64,000 nt of DNA from Bartonella bilalgolemi (lineage in GTDB: Bacteria > Pseudomonadota > Alphaproteobacteria > Rhizobiales > Rhizobiaceae), in NCBI RefSeq assembly GCF_023500045.1, contig NZ_JAMCOF010000003.1, forward strand, positions 62,001-126,000, in the 5' to 3' direction. The notes under the pieces are model-generated. The model did no database searches. It saw nothing but the letters and a program-made list of their open reading frames with translations, and was not told the origin of the DNA. Made by a program: the position numbers and the translations under genes. Of this stretch, positions 17,330-25,897 are shown one piece after another. Positions within the stretch are counted from its first letter, which is position 1. Each line of letters starts with the position of its first letter.

Positions 17330-19681
17330 CTATTGTAAATCTGATTTTATTTTTTTGCCAATATCTGTGATTGTACGTAATGAAAAAGAAAAATTAAAGT
17401 TTTTTAAAGGCATATTTCTTTTTGGATTTTTTACTTGTTGATAGCCAATTGTTATTCCAAAACATTCATCTATATAACTTAGATTTATTCCTTGTTTTAC
17501 CAAAGCGTTAGATACTAAATCGTAACTAGCATTATTATTAATGGACCAATAGTTGGAAAATTTAAGCCCCACTTGAAAAGAAATCTCTTGTCGATCTTGC
17601 GTATATTCATCATTTTGTTGATGTGAAATATAGGCATATTGCATAGATGCCCAAAGATTTGACCATTTTTGTGATGCTTCTAATTCACCACGACGGATTT
17701 TTCCTGTTTTTTGATTAAAACGTCCACGAGATGCTATAGAAAAACCACGAGTATGATTTGCTTCAAACATTGTCACATAGTCTGAGTGAGCTGTTTCAAG
17801 ACCAGAGTATGCACCTAAATTGACAAAGTCTTTCTCTGCGAACGAATTTTTTCCTGCGAGATGAAATGACTGTCCAAAAAGCCCATAAAGAGACCAATTA
17901 TTATTAAAACTTCCAGAATATCTAAGACCTATATTTACTCTTGTTCCTCCTTCTACACGATCATAACCAGAGAATTTATCTCTTTGAAATAAGGTAGTTG
18001 TATCAAATACAAGGCTTTGTGCGTCTTCGTTTGGTAATTGTTTTACATATTGTTCGTTATTGCGTATAAAAATTTGTGCTATTGGTTCTAGTATATGTGT
18101 AGATATTTGGGCAGTAATAAGAAGAGGATATCGTAACTCCAAGCCTGTCGTTGCCATACTACGAATTGTTGAGGAAGCAATATTAAAATTTTTCGAAGAG
18201 ATATTTTCTATGCCAGTAATATAATTATTGTGAGTGTTTATCGCACTTGTATCAATGCGTAAGGCAAAGATGGGGGTTAATACTAAACCATTTTTTGTAT
18301 TGAAACGTTTTTTCCATTCTAATTCATTTGTTAAACGAAAACTGTTTCCAGCTATACTGGAAAACTGATGGGCATTACCGGGATAATTTGGCAAATTTGT
18401 ATTATTAAAATCAGCATGACGACGATAAATTGATTGTATATTACTACGGAAGGTAAGATTTCCACTATAAATTGATTGATTTGGTGTCCAAAAATAATCA
18501 ATAATAGGTAGAACCCATGCTTGCTGAGAATGGCGATCGTTGAGGGTATCTTTAAGTATTGAATTTTGGATATTGAAACGGTAAAAATGCATGTCAAAAT
18601 AATTTTTATCTGCAAGACCATTTAAATAAAACTGAGAAATTTTTACAGGGTCATTATAATTTTCAAGTTTGTATGTACGGCTAAAATTTCTGTCTGACTG
18701 TGCAAAGATATTCCAGCCGTAAACCCATCGGGAATTAATACGAAAGTCACCTCTTGTTGCTACCATATAACGATTGGTATTTTGTGAATCAACTCTATCA
18801 TTATCGAAGTTGTGAGGATTAATTTGGTATATATGAGCAAAGTGGACGTTATAATGGCCTGTTTTTAAGCGTTGATGCCATGTACCTTCAGTTAAAAGCC
18901 CCTGTTTTGTATAGATTGTAGAAGAAAGTGTGAAATCATTGTAGAGTGATAGGTTCCAGAAATAAGAGTTTTTTATGCCAATACCAAGGTTATCAGCATA
19001 AAAAAAATGAGGAGACAAAAAACCGCTGATACGTTTTACTGTTGGGTCAGGGAATTCGATAATTGGAAAATATAAAATTGGGATGCCAAAAGTTTCGAAG
19101 TAGCCGTTTTCAAATCGAATTGTTTTTTTTACATTGTTCCATATGATTTTTTTCGCTTTAATTTGCCACGAGACTACTCCACCTGATTTTTTATGGCAAA
19201 GTTCACATGCTGTATAGATAGCATTATTAAAAATTGTTATTTGATTCTTGTTGCGGTTAGCATTTTCAGCTGTGAAGTATGTATTATTAGTTGTTTTGAT
19301 GCGTAAAGAATTTACAAATCCGTCTCCAAAGTCCTTTGTCATATCAATATAATTAGAATAGATTTTATTTCCATCCTTTTGAGTAATCTTAACATTTCCT
19401 TGAGCTATGACGCGTCCTGTTTTTTGATTATAAGTGACTCTTTGAGCGACAGCTTTATTGCTGTTATATTCAATTTGGACATTTCCTTGTGCAGAAATGA
19501 TGTTTGAATCACGATTGTAAATAAGTTTATCAGCAGAGAGTAAGAAAGGACTTTTTGTATTTTTGAGATGATTTTGAAAAAAAGGATTAGAATTTTGTGC
19601 TATTGCAGAATAAGATATAAGGGTACCTCCAGAAAAACTGATGAGACTTTTTATAACCAATGTTCTCAGTTTTGCTAACAT
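17330..19681 (-). CDS. lptD: LPS-assembly protein LptD
   Basis: LptD is the outer-membrane barrel that, with LptE, inserts lipopolysaccharide into the outer leaflet. The 783-residue protein has a signal peptide (cleavage near SAIAQ), an N-terminal beta-jellyroll of the LptA/OstA type (LLSADKLIYNRDSNIISAQGNVQIEY), then a large beta-barrel rich in aromatic strands. Cysteines occur as a CELC pair in the N-terminal half and a single one near the C-terminus (DECFGITIGYQ), which could form the known inter-domain disulfide. It is flanked by lptG and the SurA-like gene, its likely chaperone. Confidence 0.95.
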   Translation of the reverse strand: MLAKLRTLVIKSLISFSGGTLISYSAIAQNSNPFFQNHLKNTKSPFLLSADKLIYNRDSNIISAQGNVQIEYNSNKAVAQRVTYNQKTGRVIAQGNVKITQKDGNKIYSNYIDMTKDFGDGFVNSLRIKTTNNTYFTAENANRNKNQITIFNNAIYTACELCHKKSGGVVSWQIKAKKIIWNNVKKTIRFENGYFETFGIPILYFPIIEFPDPTVKRISGFLSPHFFYADNLGIGIKNSYFWNLSLYNDFTLSSTIYTKQGLLTEGTWHQRLKTGHYNVHFAHIYQINPHNFDNDRVDSQNTNRYMVATRGDFRINSRWVYGWNIFAQSDRNFSRTYKLENYNDPVKISQFYLNGLADKNYFDMHFYRFNIQNSILKDTLNDRHSQQAWVLPIIDYFWTPNQSIYSGNLTFRSNIQSIYRRHADFNNTNLPNYPGNAHQFSSIAGNSFRLTNELEWKKRFNTKNGLVLTPIFALRIDTSAINTHNNYITGIENISSKNFNIASSTIRSMATTGLELRYPLLITAQISTHILEPIAQIFIRNNEQYVKQLPNEDAQSLVFDTTTLFQRDKFSGYDRVEGGTRVNIGLRYSGSFNNNWSLYGLFGQSFHLAGKNSFAEKDFVNLGAYSGLETAHSDYVTMFEANHTRGFSIASRGRFNQKTGKIRRGELEASQKWSNLWASMQYAYISHQQNDEYTQDRQEISFQVGLKFSNYWSINNNASYDLVSNALVKQGINLSYIDECFGITIGYQQVKNPKRNMPLKNFNFSFSLRTITDIGKKIKSDLQ

Positions 19682-19687
19682 TTTTAC

Positions 19688-20779
19688 TTAACCATCCTCC
19701 GTATAAAGTAAAAAGGATATGCCAAAAAACAATGCCACTATAACTGGTACCCAAGCAGCAATGATTGGTGGAATGTAACCGGCGTTACCAAAACTTCGAA
19801 CAAGCATAGAAATAACATAAAGTATAAATCCCGCAATTACACCACCAAGAATTAATGTTTTGGATTGTCCAAAGCGTGGAATTTTTAGTGATACAGTTGC
19901 TGCAATGAGAGTCATTGCCACAAGTAACATTGGTAACGCAATAAGTGATTGTAAATGCATATCAAATTTATTGGCAGAATAACCAAATGAACGCGCAACA
20001 GCAATTTTTTTTGGTAATTTGTAAAATGGAATAGTTACAGGGTCGGCTAAATATTCAGTTAAAAACTCAGGTTTTAAGTGAGTTTTTATTCGTAATTCAG
20101 AGAATTTTTCAGGAGTTTGCCCTATTTTATAGATTGTTCCATTTATTAATAACCAAGCACCATCTGTCAACATTGCTTTTTTGGTATTAATCCAGTTTTT
20201 TACTGTTGCATTCTCATTATATTGTACAAAGGTTGCATCAATAAGAGAAAGATCTTTATGTGTGATTGATTTGGCACCAATGGTTGTTCTTCCTAAATTT
20301 GTGTGTTGTGTTAACCATGGAATACGCGTGTTACTGATAGATATTTGGGTATTATTATTACGCCATGCTGCTACAATTTTTTCTGCTTGGGAAGAGCTCC
20401 ATGCAGCAAGTGGATTAATAAAAAGAATAGAGAATAATCCAAAGAGAAAAGCTCCGAAACAAGCTGGTGTGAGAAATTGCCATGCGGAAATACCGATTGA
20501 ACGAGCAATAACAAGTTCAAGTCTTTTATTAAGGGAGATAAGCATTGTTATTGCAGAAAATAATGTAATAAAGGGGAAGAGTTGTTGTATAATCAAGGGA
20601 ATTCTCAACAATGAAATAAGGAATGCTCCTTTTGCTGTATAATGAGGAAGCAACGCTAGTTTACTAAAGTTTTCTGTAAAGTCGATTAAGAGGACGAGAA
20701 TAAAAACACCTAGCAAGAAACAACAGACTGTTTTGAGATAAAGCATGAAAAAATATCGTCCGAGCGTCAATCCAATCAT
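19688..20779 (-). CDS. lptG: LPS export permease LptG
   Basis: LptG is one of the two transmembrane subunits of the LptB2FG ABC transporter that extracts LPS from the inner membrane. The 363-residue protein has helices at about 12-32, 55-80 and 100-122, then a periplasmic jellyroll domain (about 130-265), and three C-terminal helices. The N-terminal TLGRYFFMLYLKTV and IARSIGISAWQFLTP segments are characteristic. It lies 6 bases ahead of lptD. It is split from its usual neighbour lptF by a 528-base gap. Confidence 0.94.
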   Translation of the reverse strand: MIGLTLGRYFFMLYLKTVCCFLLGVFILVLLIDFTENFSKLALLPHYTAKGAFLISLLRIPLIIQQLFPFITLFSAITMLISLNKRLELVIARSIGISAWQFLTPACFGAFLFGLFSILFINPLAAWSSSQAEKIVAAWRNNNTQISISNTRIPWLTQHTNLGRTTIGAKSITHKDLSLIDATFVQYNENATVKNWINTKKAMLTDGAWLLINGTIYKIGQTPEKFSELRIKTHLKPEFLTEYLADPVTIPFYKLPKKIAVARSFGYSANKFDMHLQSLIALPMLLVAMTLIAATVSLKIPRFGQSKTLILGGVIAGFILYVISMLVRSFGNAGYIPPIIAAWVPVIVALFFGISFLLYTEDG

Positions 20780-21307
20780 GATACCTTATCCGAGAGATAT
20801 TAAGAGTTTCGATGTGTAGATATCATGATGCATGCGAATATTCAATGAAACGCAAAGTAGCTTTATCATAAGAGTTTGTAAACCGCATGATATGCTTTTA
20901 TCACAACATTAAAAAGCATTAATTAAGGATTCAGTAGTTTGAAATTTCACCAATCTAACATTACTTTAACTTACAGTATATAGATGATTTTATATGCCTT
21001 ACAATTTTAGATATTAATAATTCTTTAATATTTTACATATCTACTTTATATAAAAAAATATCTTGTAATTTGTTAGAAATGATAACTTCCTATAATTATA
21101 ATTTAGATTTAATCAGTTTTCTGTATTTTGTATCAGTGTTATTTGTAGAAAATTCTATGTTATAATAAAGTACGCGTCACACTGAGCTTGAAGATAGAAA
21201 AATGAATAGTAGGAAACACAGCTATTATTAATCATTTCCATATTGATATACTATCATTAATGTGAGTTATGATGCAGTTTGAATAAAAGAAAAGTTATCT
21301 CTGTAAA
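20780..21307. other. Unusual 528-base gap between lptF and lptG
   Basis: No open frame with coding character is visible on either strand. The stretch is very AT-rich. lptF and lptG are usually adjacent or overlapping, so this gap implies either insertion of sequence now decayed or a separate promoter for lptG-lptD. I found no terminal repeats or transposase fragments. Confidence 0.5.
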
Positions 21308-22456
21308 TCAATTCTTTGTAATTTTTTGAAAAATTATTTGAATAACATTATTGAATTTTTCAAGGACACCAATTTTATGGTCTGTTATCAGTATAAAAAA
21401 GGTTAATAAGCATATTCCTATTGGAATGATATAAAGTAGTGGAATATAAGAGGGGTTATTTTCTGTTTTCTGTGCAAAAAAATATCCTAACCAATAAATC
21501 AATAAGGAAAAAGTAATTGTAGAAAAAGTTGCAGATATATGCGCTTGTCGATATGAGTGTGCATTTCCTGCTATGGCTATTGCAATTAATGCAAAAACAA
21601 TAGGATAGAGACATTCCGTGAAACGACGATGGAATTCAGCTCTATATTGAAACGGTTTTCGTTGATAATGAGGATCATTTGGATTGGGGTTGGATAAATA
21701 AGAAAGAGGGCGATCTTTAGGATAAATATTAGGTGTTTTCTTATTGGGAATAAATTCGCTTAGACTAAAAGTATGGGAGCTAAATTTGATAATTGAAACA
21801 TTATCATTTTTATAATCAATTCTTTCTATTTCGCCATCATTGAGGATTAAAAAATTACCTTTTTTATTGTTAACAATAGCTCCTTTTGTTGCATAGTAAA
21901 AAAGCCCAAGCTGAGGATTGCGCTGATCAGCAATGAAAAGACGGCCAATGGTTCCATTTGCATTTCGTTCACCAATTTCTATGTAAAGATTTTTAGTTAA
22001 TTCTTGGAAGCTACCCTCACGAATGAAAAGACTAATAAGATCAGAATGAGCATTTGCTAACATTTGTCTCATATTAAGACGTGCATGAGGGGCAATAAAA
22101 TTAGTAATGGAAAAGGAAGCAAATGAAGCCAGAATTGCTAAAAGAAGAATTGGCTTCCAAACAATATTTTTGGATATGCCTGAGGCGCTGATAACAGCTA
22201 ATTCTGTGTCTTGATTCATTGTCGACAGGATGATTGTAATTGCAATAACTAATGCGAATGGTATAACAAGAGAAGTGACAGAAGGAATTAATAGAGATGA
22301 AAAATATAAAATTGTTAAAAACGTTTGTCCACTTGTTGTAAGAAAATTGATTCGTGCAAGAATTTGTACAGTCCAACTGATGCCAATTGCTCCAAGCATC
22401 ACAGCACTAAAAAGAATAAAAATGCGTTTTAATATATATAATTCAAGAATCCGCAT
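21308..22456 (-). CDS. lptF: LPS export permease LptF
   Basis: LptF pairs with LptG to form the membrane part of the LPS extractor. From MRILELYILKRIFIL it runs 382 residues, with three N-terminal helices, a periplasmic domain (about 125-270, FIREGSFQELTKNLYIEIG and the following strands) and three C-terminal helices. The segment MNQDTELAVISASGIS is diagnostic for the family. I start it at the ATG at 22456, which has GAGGA 12 bases upstream and matches family starts; a GTG at 22483 would add nine residues without a ribosome binding site. Confidence 0.93.
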   Translation of the reverse strand: MRILELYILKRIFILFSAVMLGAIGISWTVQILARINFLTTSGQTFLTILYFSSLLIPSVTSLVIPFALVIAITIILSTMNQDTELAVISASGISKNIVWKPILLLAILASFASFSITNFIAPHARLNMRQMLANAHSDLISLFIREGSFQELTKNLYIEIGERNANGTIGRLFIADQRNPQLGLFYYATKGAIVNNKKGNFLILNDGEIERIDYKNDNVSIIKFSSHTFSLSEFIPNKKTPNIYPKDRPLSYLSNPNPNDPHYQRKPFQYRAEFHRRFTECLYPIVFALIAIAIAGNAHSYRQAHISATFSTITFSLLIYWLGYFFAQKTENNPSYIPLLYIIPIGICLLTFFILITDHKIGVLEKFNNVIQIIFQKITKN

Positions 22457-23218
22457 AGAATAGATGTTATCCTCAGTTTTCACTTCAAAATAGATATTCT
22501 ATAATGCGTTAAATTTAAGCATATAATCGAAATTTAAAGATTGTTTCTATGTGCGTATGCTTGTTTCTCATTAGCAATAGAAGATGATTAACTTATCTTA
22601 AATATGGTTAGCCTCATACAGGCAATTCATTTATTATTTTGAATAATAAGTTTTCAACAGAATAATATTTTTCAGTCTTTCTTATTTTGAATTAACAAGG
22701 TGTTTTATGTATGCATTACGTAACTAGACTGGTATATGAATAAAATCGTTTGAGAAAAGAATCAAGGCATTTTGTATGAAATATTTAAATGCAAGGAAAT
22801 TATAATATCAGGAATTAGTAAATATAATGGTGATGTTGGCTTGTTATTCTATAAACATAGCATTATTCTGAGGTTTTTTTACATTTGTAGATATTTTAGA
22901 GAAATGGGATTAAGTGCAAGTAAAAATTCCTCTTTAAAAGTTATATGAATTAGCTGCATCAAATGATATGCAGCTCTATGTGAAAGAAGCAATTCTATTA
23001 AAAAATGCAAAAAGAAAAGCTATGATTGCAGTTACATAGTCATCTTATTTTCTGGCTTATATGAGAATAATATGATTTTATAAATATCAATATATGATAT
23101 TATTTTTTGAGAATATAATTATTAAAATAAAACGAGATTTTCAACTCTAACTTACTTTATTGTATTAAAATACTGAAGACCTAATAGTGCGTTATAATGA
23201 AAAGTATTGAGGATTAAA
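22457..23218. other. Gene-poor region between lptF and holC
   Basis: These 762 bases hold no supported gene. In related alphaproteobacteria such as Brucella I recall pepA (leucyl aminopeptidase) between lptF and holC. No metal-binding or active-site motif of PepA can be found here in any frame by eye. The AT-rich, stop-filled sequence would fit complete decay of a lost gene. The last bases hold the holC ribosome binding site (TTGAGGATTAAA). Confidence 0.5.
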
Positions 23219-23668
23219 ATGGTTGATATTCTTTTCTATCATTTAACGAAGTCAACTTTAAAAGATACTTTGCCTGTGTTGGTGGAGCGTGCATTGAAGC
23301 GTTTTGGTAGAATAACAATACAATGTATAAGTAAAGAACAATGCAATTTTATAGATACTTGTTTATGGGTTTATTCTGATGAATCATTTATTGGGCATGG
23401 GACAGAATATGATAACTATCCAGATTTGCAGCCTGTATTTCTTACTACAGGACAAGAAAATCCAAATGATTCAAAAGTGCGTTTTCTTATAGAGGGCGCT
23501 GTTTGTTCAGATATTGATATTTATCAACGACTTGTGATTATGTTTGATGGTCATAATGATGCACAATTGAATCTTATTCGTGAGCAGTGGAAAAACTATA
23601 AAACAAAAAATTATAATTTAACTTATTGGCAGCAGACTGAAGATCATCGTTGGGAACAGCAGGTTTGA
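23219..23668 (+). CDS. holC: DNA polymerase III chi subunit
   Basis: Chi links the clamp loader to single-strand DNA-binding protein through the psi subunit. The 149-residue protein begins MVDILFYHLTKSTLKDTLPVLVERAL and includes DTCLWVYSDESFIGHGTE, a clear HolC signature, and ends with the WQQTEDHRWEQQV segment. I take ATG 23219, with GAGG at good distance, over a TTG four codons upstream. It stands alone after the gene-poor gap and before a small membrane-protein gene. Confidence 0.92.
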   Translation: MVDILFYHLTKSTLKDTLPVLVERALKRFGRITIQCISKEQCNFIDTCLWVYSDESFIGHGTEYDNYPDLQPVFLTTGQENPNDSKVRFLIEGAVCSDIDIYQRLVIMFDGHNDAQLNLIREQWKNYKTKNYNLTYWQQTEDHRWEQQV

Positions 23669-23817
23669 GGTATAGGATATCTTTATTTTGTTTTTTTCAG
23701 TATTGAGCTCTCATAAATCAGAGCTCTTGGTTGGGAAATAATCAGGTTGAATTTTTCTTATGATTTTTATTTTAGGGGTGACAAAAATATAGCCTAAGAT
23801 TAAAATATTCAATTGGA

Positions 23818-24105
23818 ATGATAATGATATTTGACCGAGTTTTACTTATTCTATGGGCTGTAATATTAGCTTTTTTTTGTGTTTCATGGTTGGGAACAAC
23901 AAATATTCTATCGCAGATATTTTCTGCCTCTCATATTAATACTATGATTATTGATATCTTATTCTTTTTCCTTTGTGCATTATTTGCTGGAATATTATGG
24001 TGGACTTTACCTAGACCGATGCCCTTAAAAATAAAATTAGCGGCATCTCTGCCGCTAATATTAGTTTCATTATATTGTTTTAGTGTGATATCTCTTCATC
24101 TGTAA
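23818..24105 (+). CDS. Small hypothetical membrane protein
   Basis: I do not recognise this 95-residue protein. It has three hydrophobic segments (about residues 5-24, 40-63 and 72-92) with a short basic loop (PRPMPLKIKL) between the last two, so it is very likely an inner-membrane protein. Two in-frame ATG codons (23818, 23824) compete; TGGA lies just before them. Its 3' end overlaps the convergent MFS transporter gene by 26 bases, which is unusual and suggests that both genes are under constraint there or that one end has shifted. Confidence 0.6.
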   Translation: MIMIFDRVLLILWAVILAFFCVSWLGTTNILSQIFSASHINTMIIDILFFFLCALFAGILWWTLPRPMPLKIKLAASLPLILVSLYCFSVISLHL

Positions 24106-25369
24106 AGCTAATAAAGCAAACGAGTGAGATAAAAGAAGATAAGAAGAGATAATAACTAATATAAGAAGTACTAAAATGTTGTACTAGATATTCTGCAATA
24201 TAAGGTGCAATAGCTGCGCCTAAAATACCAGCTAAATTAAAGGTTATAGAAACACCACTATATCGAACTTCTGTTGGATATGCTGATGAAAGAACCGCAC
24301 CAATCTGACTGTACGTCATTCCCATTAAAGATAAACCAATAACAGACATTGCACAAATACCTAAAATTCCATTATCGAAGAAGTAAGGAATTGCAAAGGA
24401 ATAAATACAGGTAGCTATTGTAACCCAAATCATCAAACTTCTGCGTTTAATATGATTAGCAATTTTTCCTGTAAGAATAGTAAAAATACCAAAAAAAACA
24501 GCACCGATCATTTCTACTTGAAGTGCTTCATTAAATGATAATTGCAGATGATTTGTTGAATAACTTAGCAAGTAAGTCGTAACCAGGTAAAATAGCACAA
24601 GAGCTGTCATGCTAGAAAATGTACCAAGAAACAAAATCCGTGGGTGTTTGAAGAATACATCTAGTACAGGTATTTGGGAGGTTTTTTCGTGGCCGACATT
24701 TTTTTTGAATTCAATTGTTTCATTGATCGACATACGAATCCATAATCCTAAAATAATGAAGACAATTGAGCCAACAAAAGGAATACGCCATCCCCATGAA
24801 AAAAGTTGCTCTTCATCAAGCGCATGCCATAATGCTAAATAAACTATAATAGATACACATAAACCGATTGGAGCGCCTAATTGCGGAAATATTGCATACC
24901 AACTACGTTTTTCTGGGGGAGCATTTTCTGTTGCAAGTAACACAGCTCCTCCCCATTCTCCTCCTAATCCGATTCCTTGTCCAAAACGACACACTGTTAA
25001 AAGGAAAGGCGCAAACCATCCAGCTGTTTCATAAGTAGGTAAAATACCAATAATAACTGTTGAAATACCCATTGTTAGAAGAGAGGCAATGAGTGTTATT
25101 TTTCGTCCAATTTTATCACCAAAGTGTCCAAAAATAACTGATCCTATAGGGCGTGATAGGAAAGCGACACCAAAAATAAGGAAGGATTGCAAAATAGCGA
25201 GCTGTTCATTTTGAGATGGGAAAAATAATCGAGGAAATATGAGAGCTGCGGCAGTTGAAAAAGCATAAAAGTCAAAATATTCTATTGTTGTGCCGATAAA
25301 ACTCGCGAATAAAATTCGACCAGGTGAAGATTCTCGGTTAGTGCTGCATTTTTCTATGCTTCTAGACAT
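24080..25369 (-). CDS. MFS transporter, metabolite:H+ symporter (MHS) type
   Basis: This 429-residue protein has twelve predicted helices and the MHS-subfamily features: ASFIGTTIEYFDFYAF in helix 1, the MFS motif GHFGDKIGRK between helices 2 and 3, and RFGQGIGLGGEWGGAVLLATENAP around helix 4. Members such as ProP, ShiA and YhjE import osmolytes, shikimate or carboxylates with protons; the substrate here cannot be told. It lies at the edge of the accessory island, transcribed away from the Bep gene. Confidence 0.9.
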   Translation of the reverse strand: MSRSIEKCSTNRESSPGRILFASFIGTTIEYFDFYAFSTAAALIFPRLFFPSQNEQLAILQSFLIFGVAFLSRPIGSVIFGHFGDKIGRKITLIASLLTMGISTVIIGILPTYETAGWFAPFLLTVCRFGQGIGLGGEWGGAVLLATENAPPEKRSWYAIFPQLGAPIGLCVSIIVYLALWHALDEEQLFSWGWRIPFVGSIVFIILGLWIRMSINETIEFKKNVGHEKTSQIPVLDVFFKHPRILFLGTFSSMTALVLFYLVTTYLLSYSTNHLQLSFNEALQVEMIGAVFFGIFTILTGKIANHIKRRSLMIWVTIATCIYSFAIPYFFDNGILGICAMSVIGLSLMGMTYSQIGAVLSSAYPTEVRYSGVSITFNLAGILGAAIAPYIAEYLVQHFSTSYISYYLFLSSFISLVCFISFTDEEISH

Positions 25370-25897
25370 GGATAAAAAGTTCCTTTATATGTGAAATTAA
25401 ATTACAAAGTTTACAATTATAAAAAATTCATATCAGTATCGAATCATTAGCCTTGTTGATTTTTTATGCTGCGAATTCTAAATTAAACAGAAATAAAAAA
25501 CTACATGTTCGCATAAAAAATACACATTTACGTAAAATATGCGTTGCCTTTGCTAATCGAATTTGTAATTACATTTTGATATTTTCAATGAGTATAAAAT
25601 CCGTATAATAATAAGTCAAGAATGTATAATGTTGTTGACTTTATTGTATTTTTTATTTGAATATATTATTATTTTTAATAATTCAAAAAATCAAAATGTT
25701 TAAATTAGTATGAATTGGTAGTTACTAGCTTTAGTATTTTTGTCAAGCTTTGAGAATTTGTACCTAGTTATTTAGTATTAGTAGAAGGAGAGTTTAGAGT
25801 TTTATGATGATTTTCTAAAGTAGTGTGTAAAAGTGTGGCGTTTTAGGTGAAACTTGAAGAGAGAGAGTTTTTTAATTTTTTAATAAGGAGCTAATAA
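25370..25897. other. Divergent intergenic region upstream of the Bep gene
   Basis: This 528-base region separates the MFS gene from the Bep gene, transcribed in opposite directions, so it must hold promoters for both. It is very AT-rich with no coding frame, and no separate small antitoxin gene is present directly before the effector. A strong ribosome binding site (AAGGAG) lies 9 bases before the GTG start of the effector. Confidence 0.5.

Noticed and set aside
25370..25897. A separate antitoxin gene upstream of the Fic protein
   Set aside because: No open frame of suitable size precedes the effector; the antitoxin-like sequence is inside the effector frame itself.
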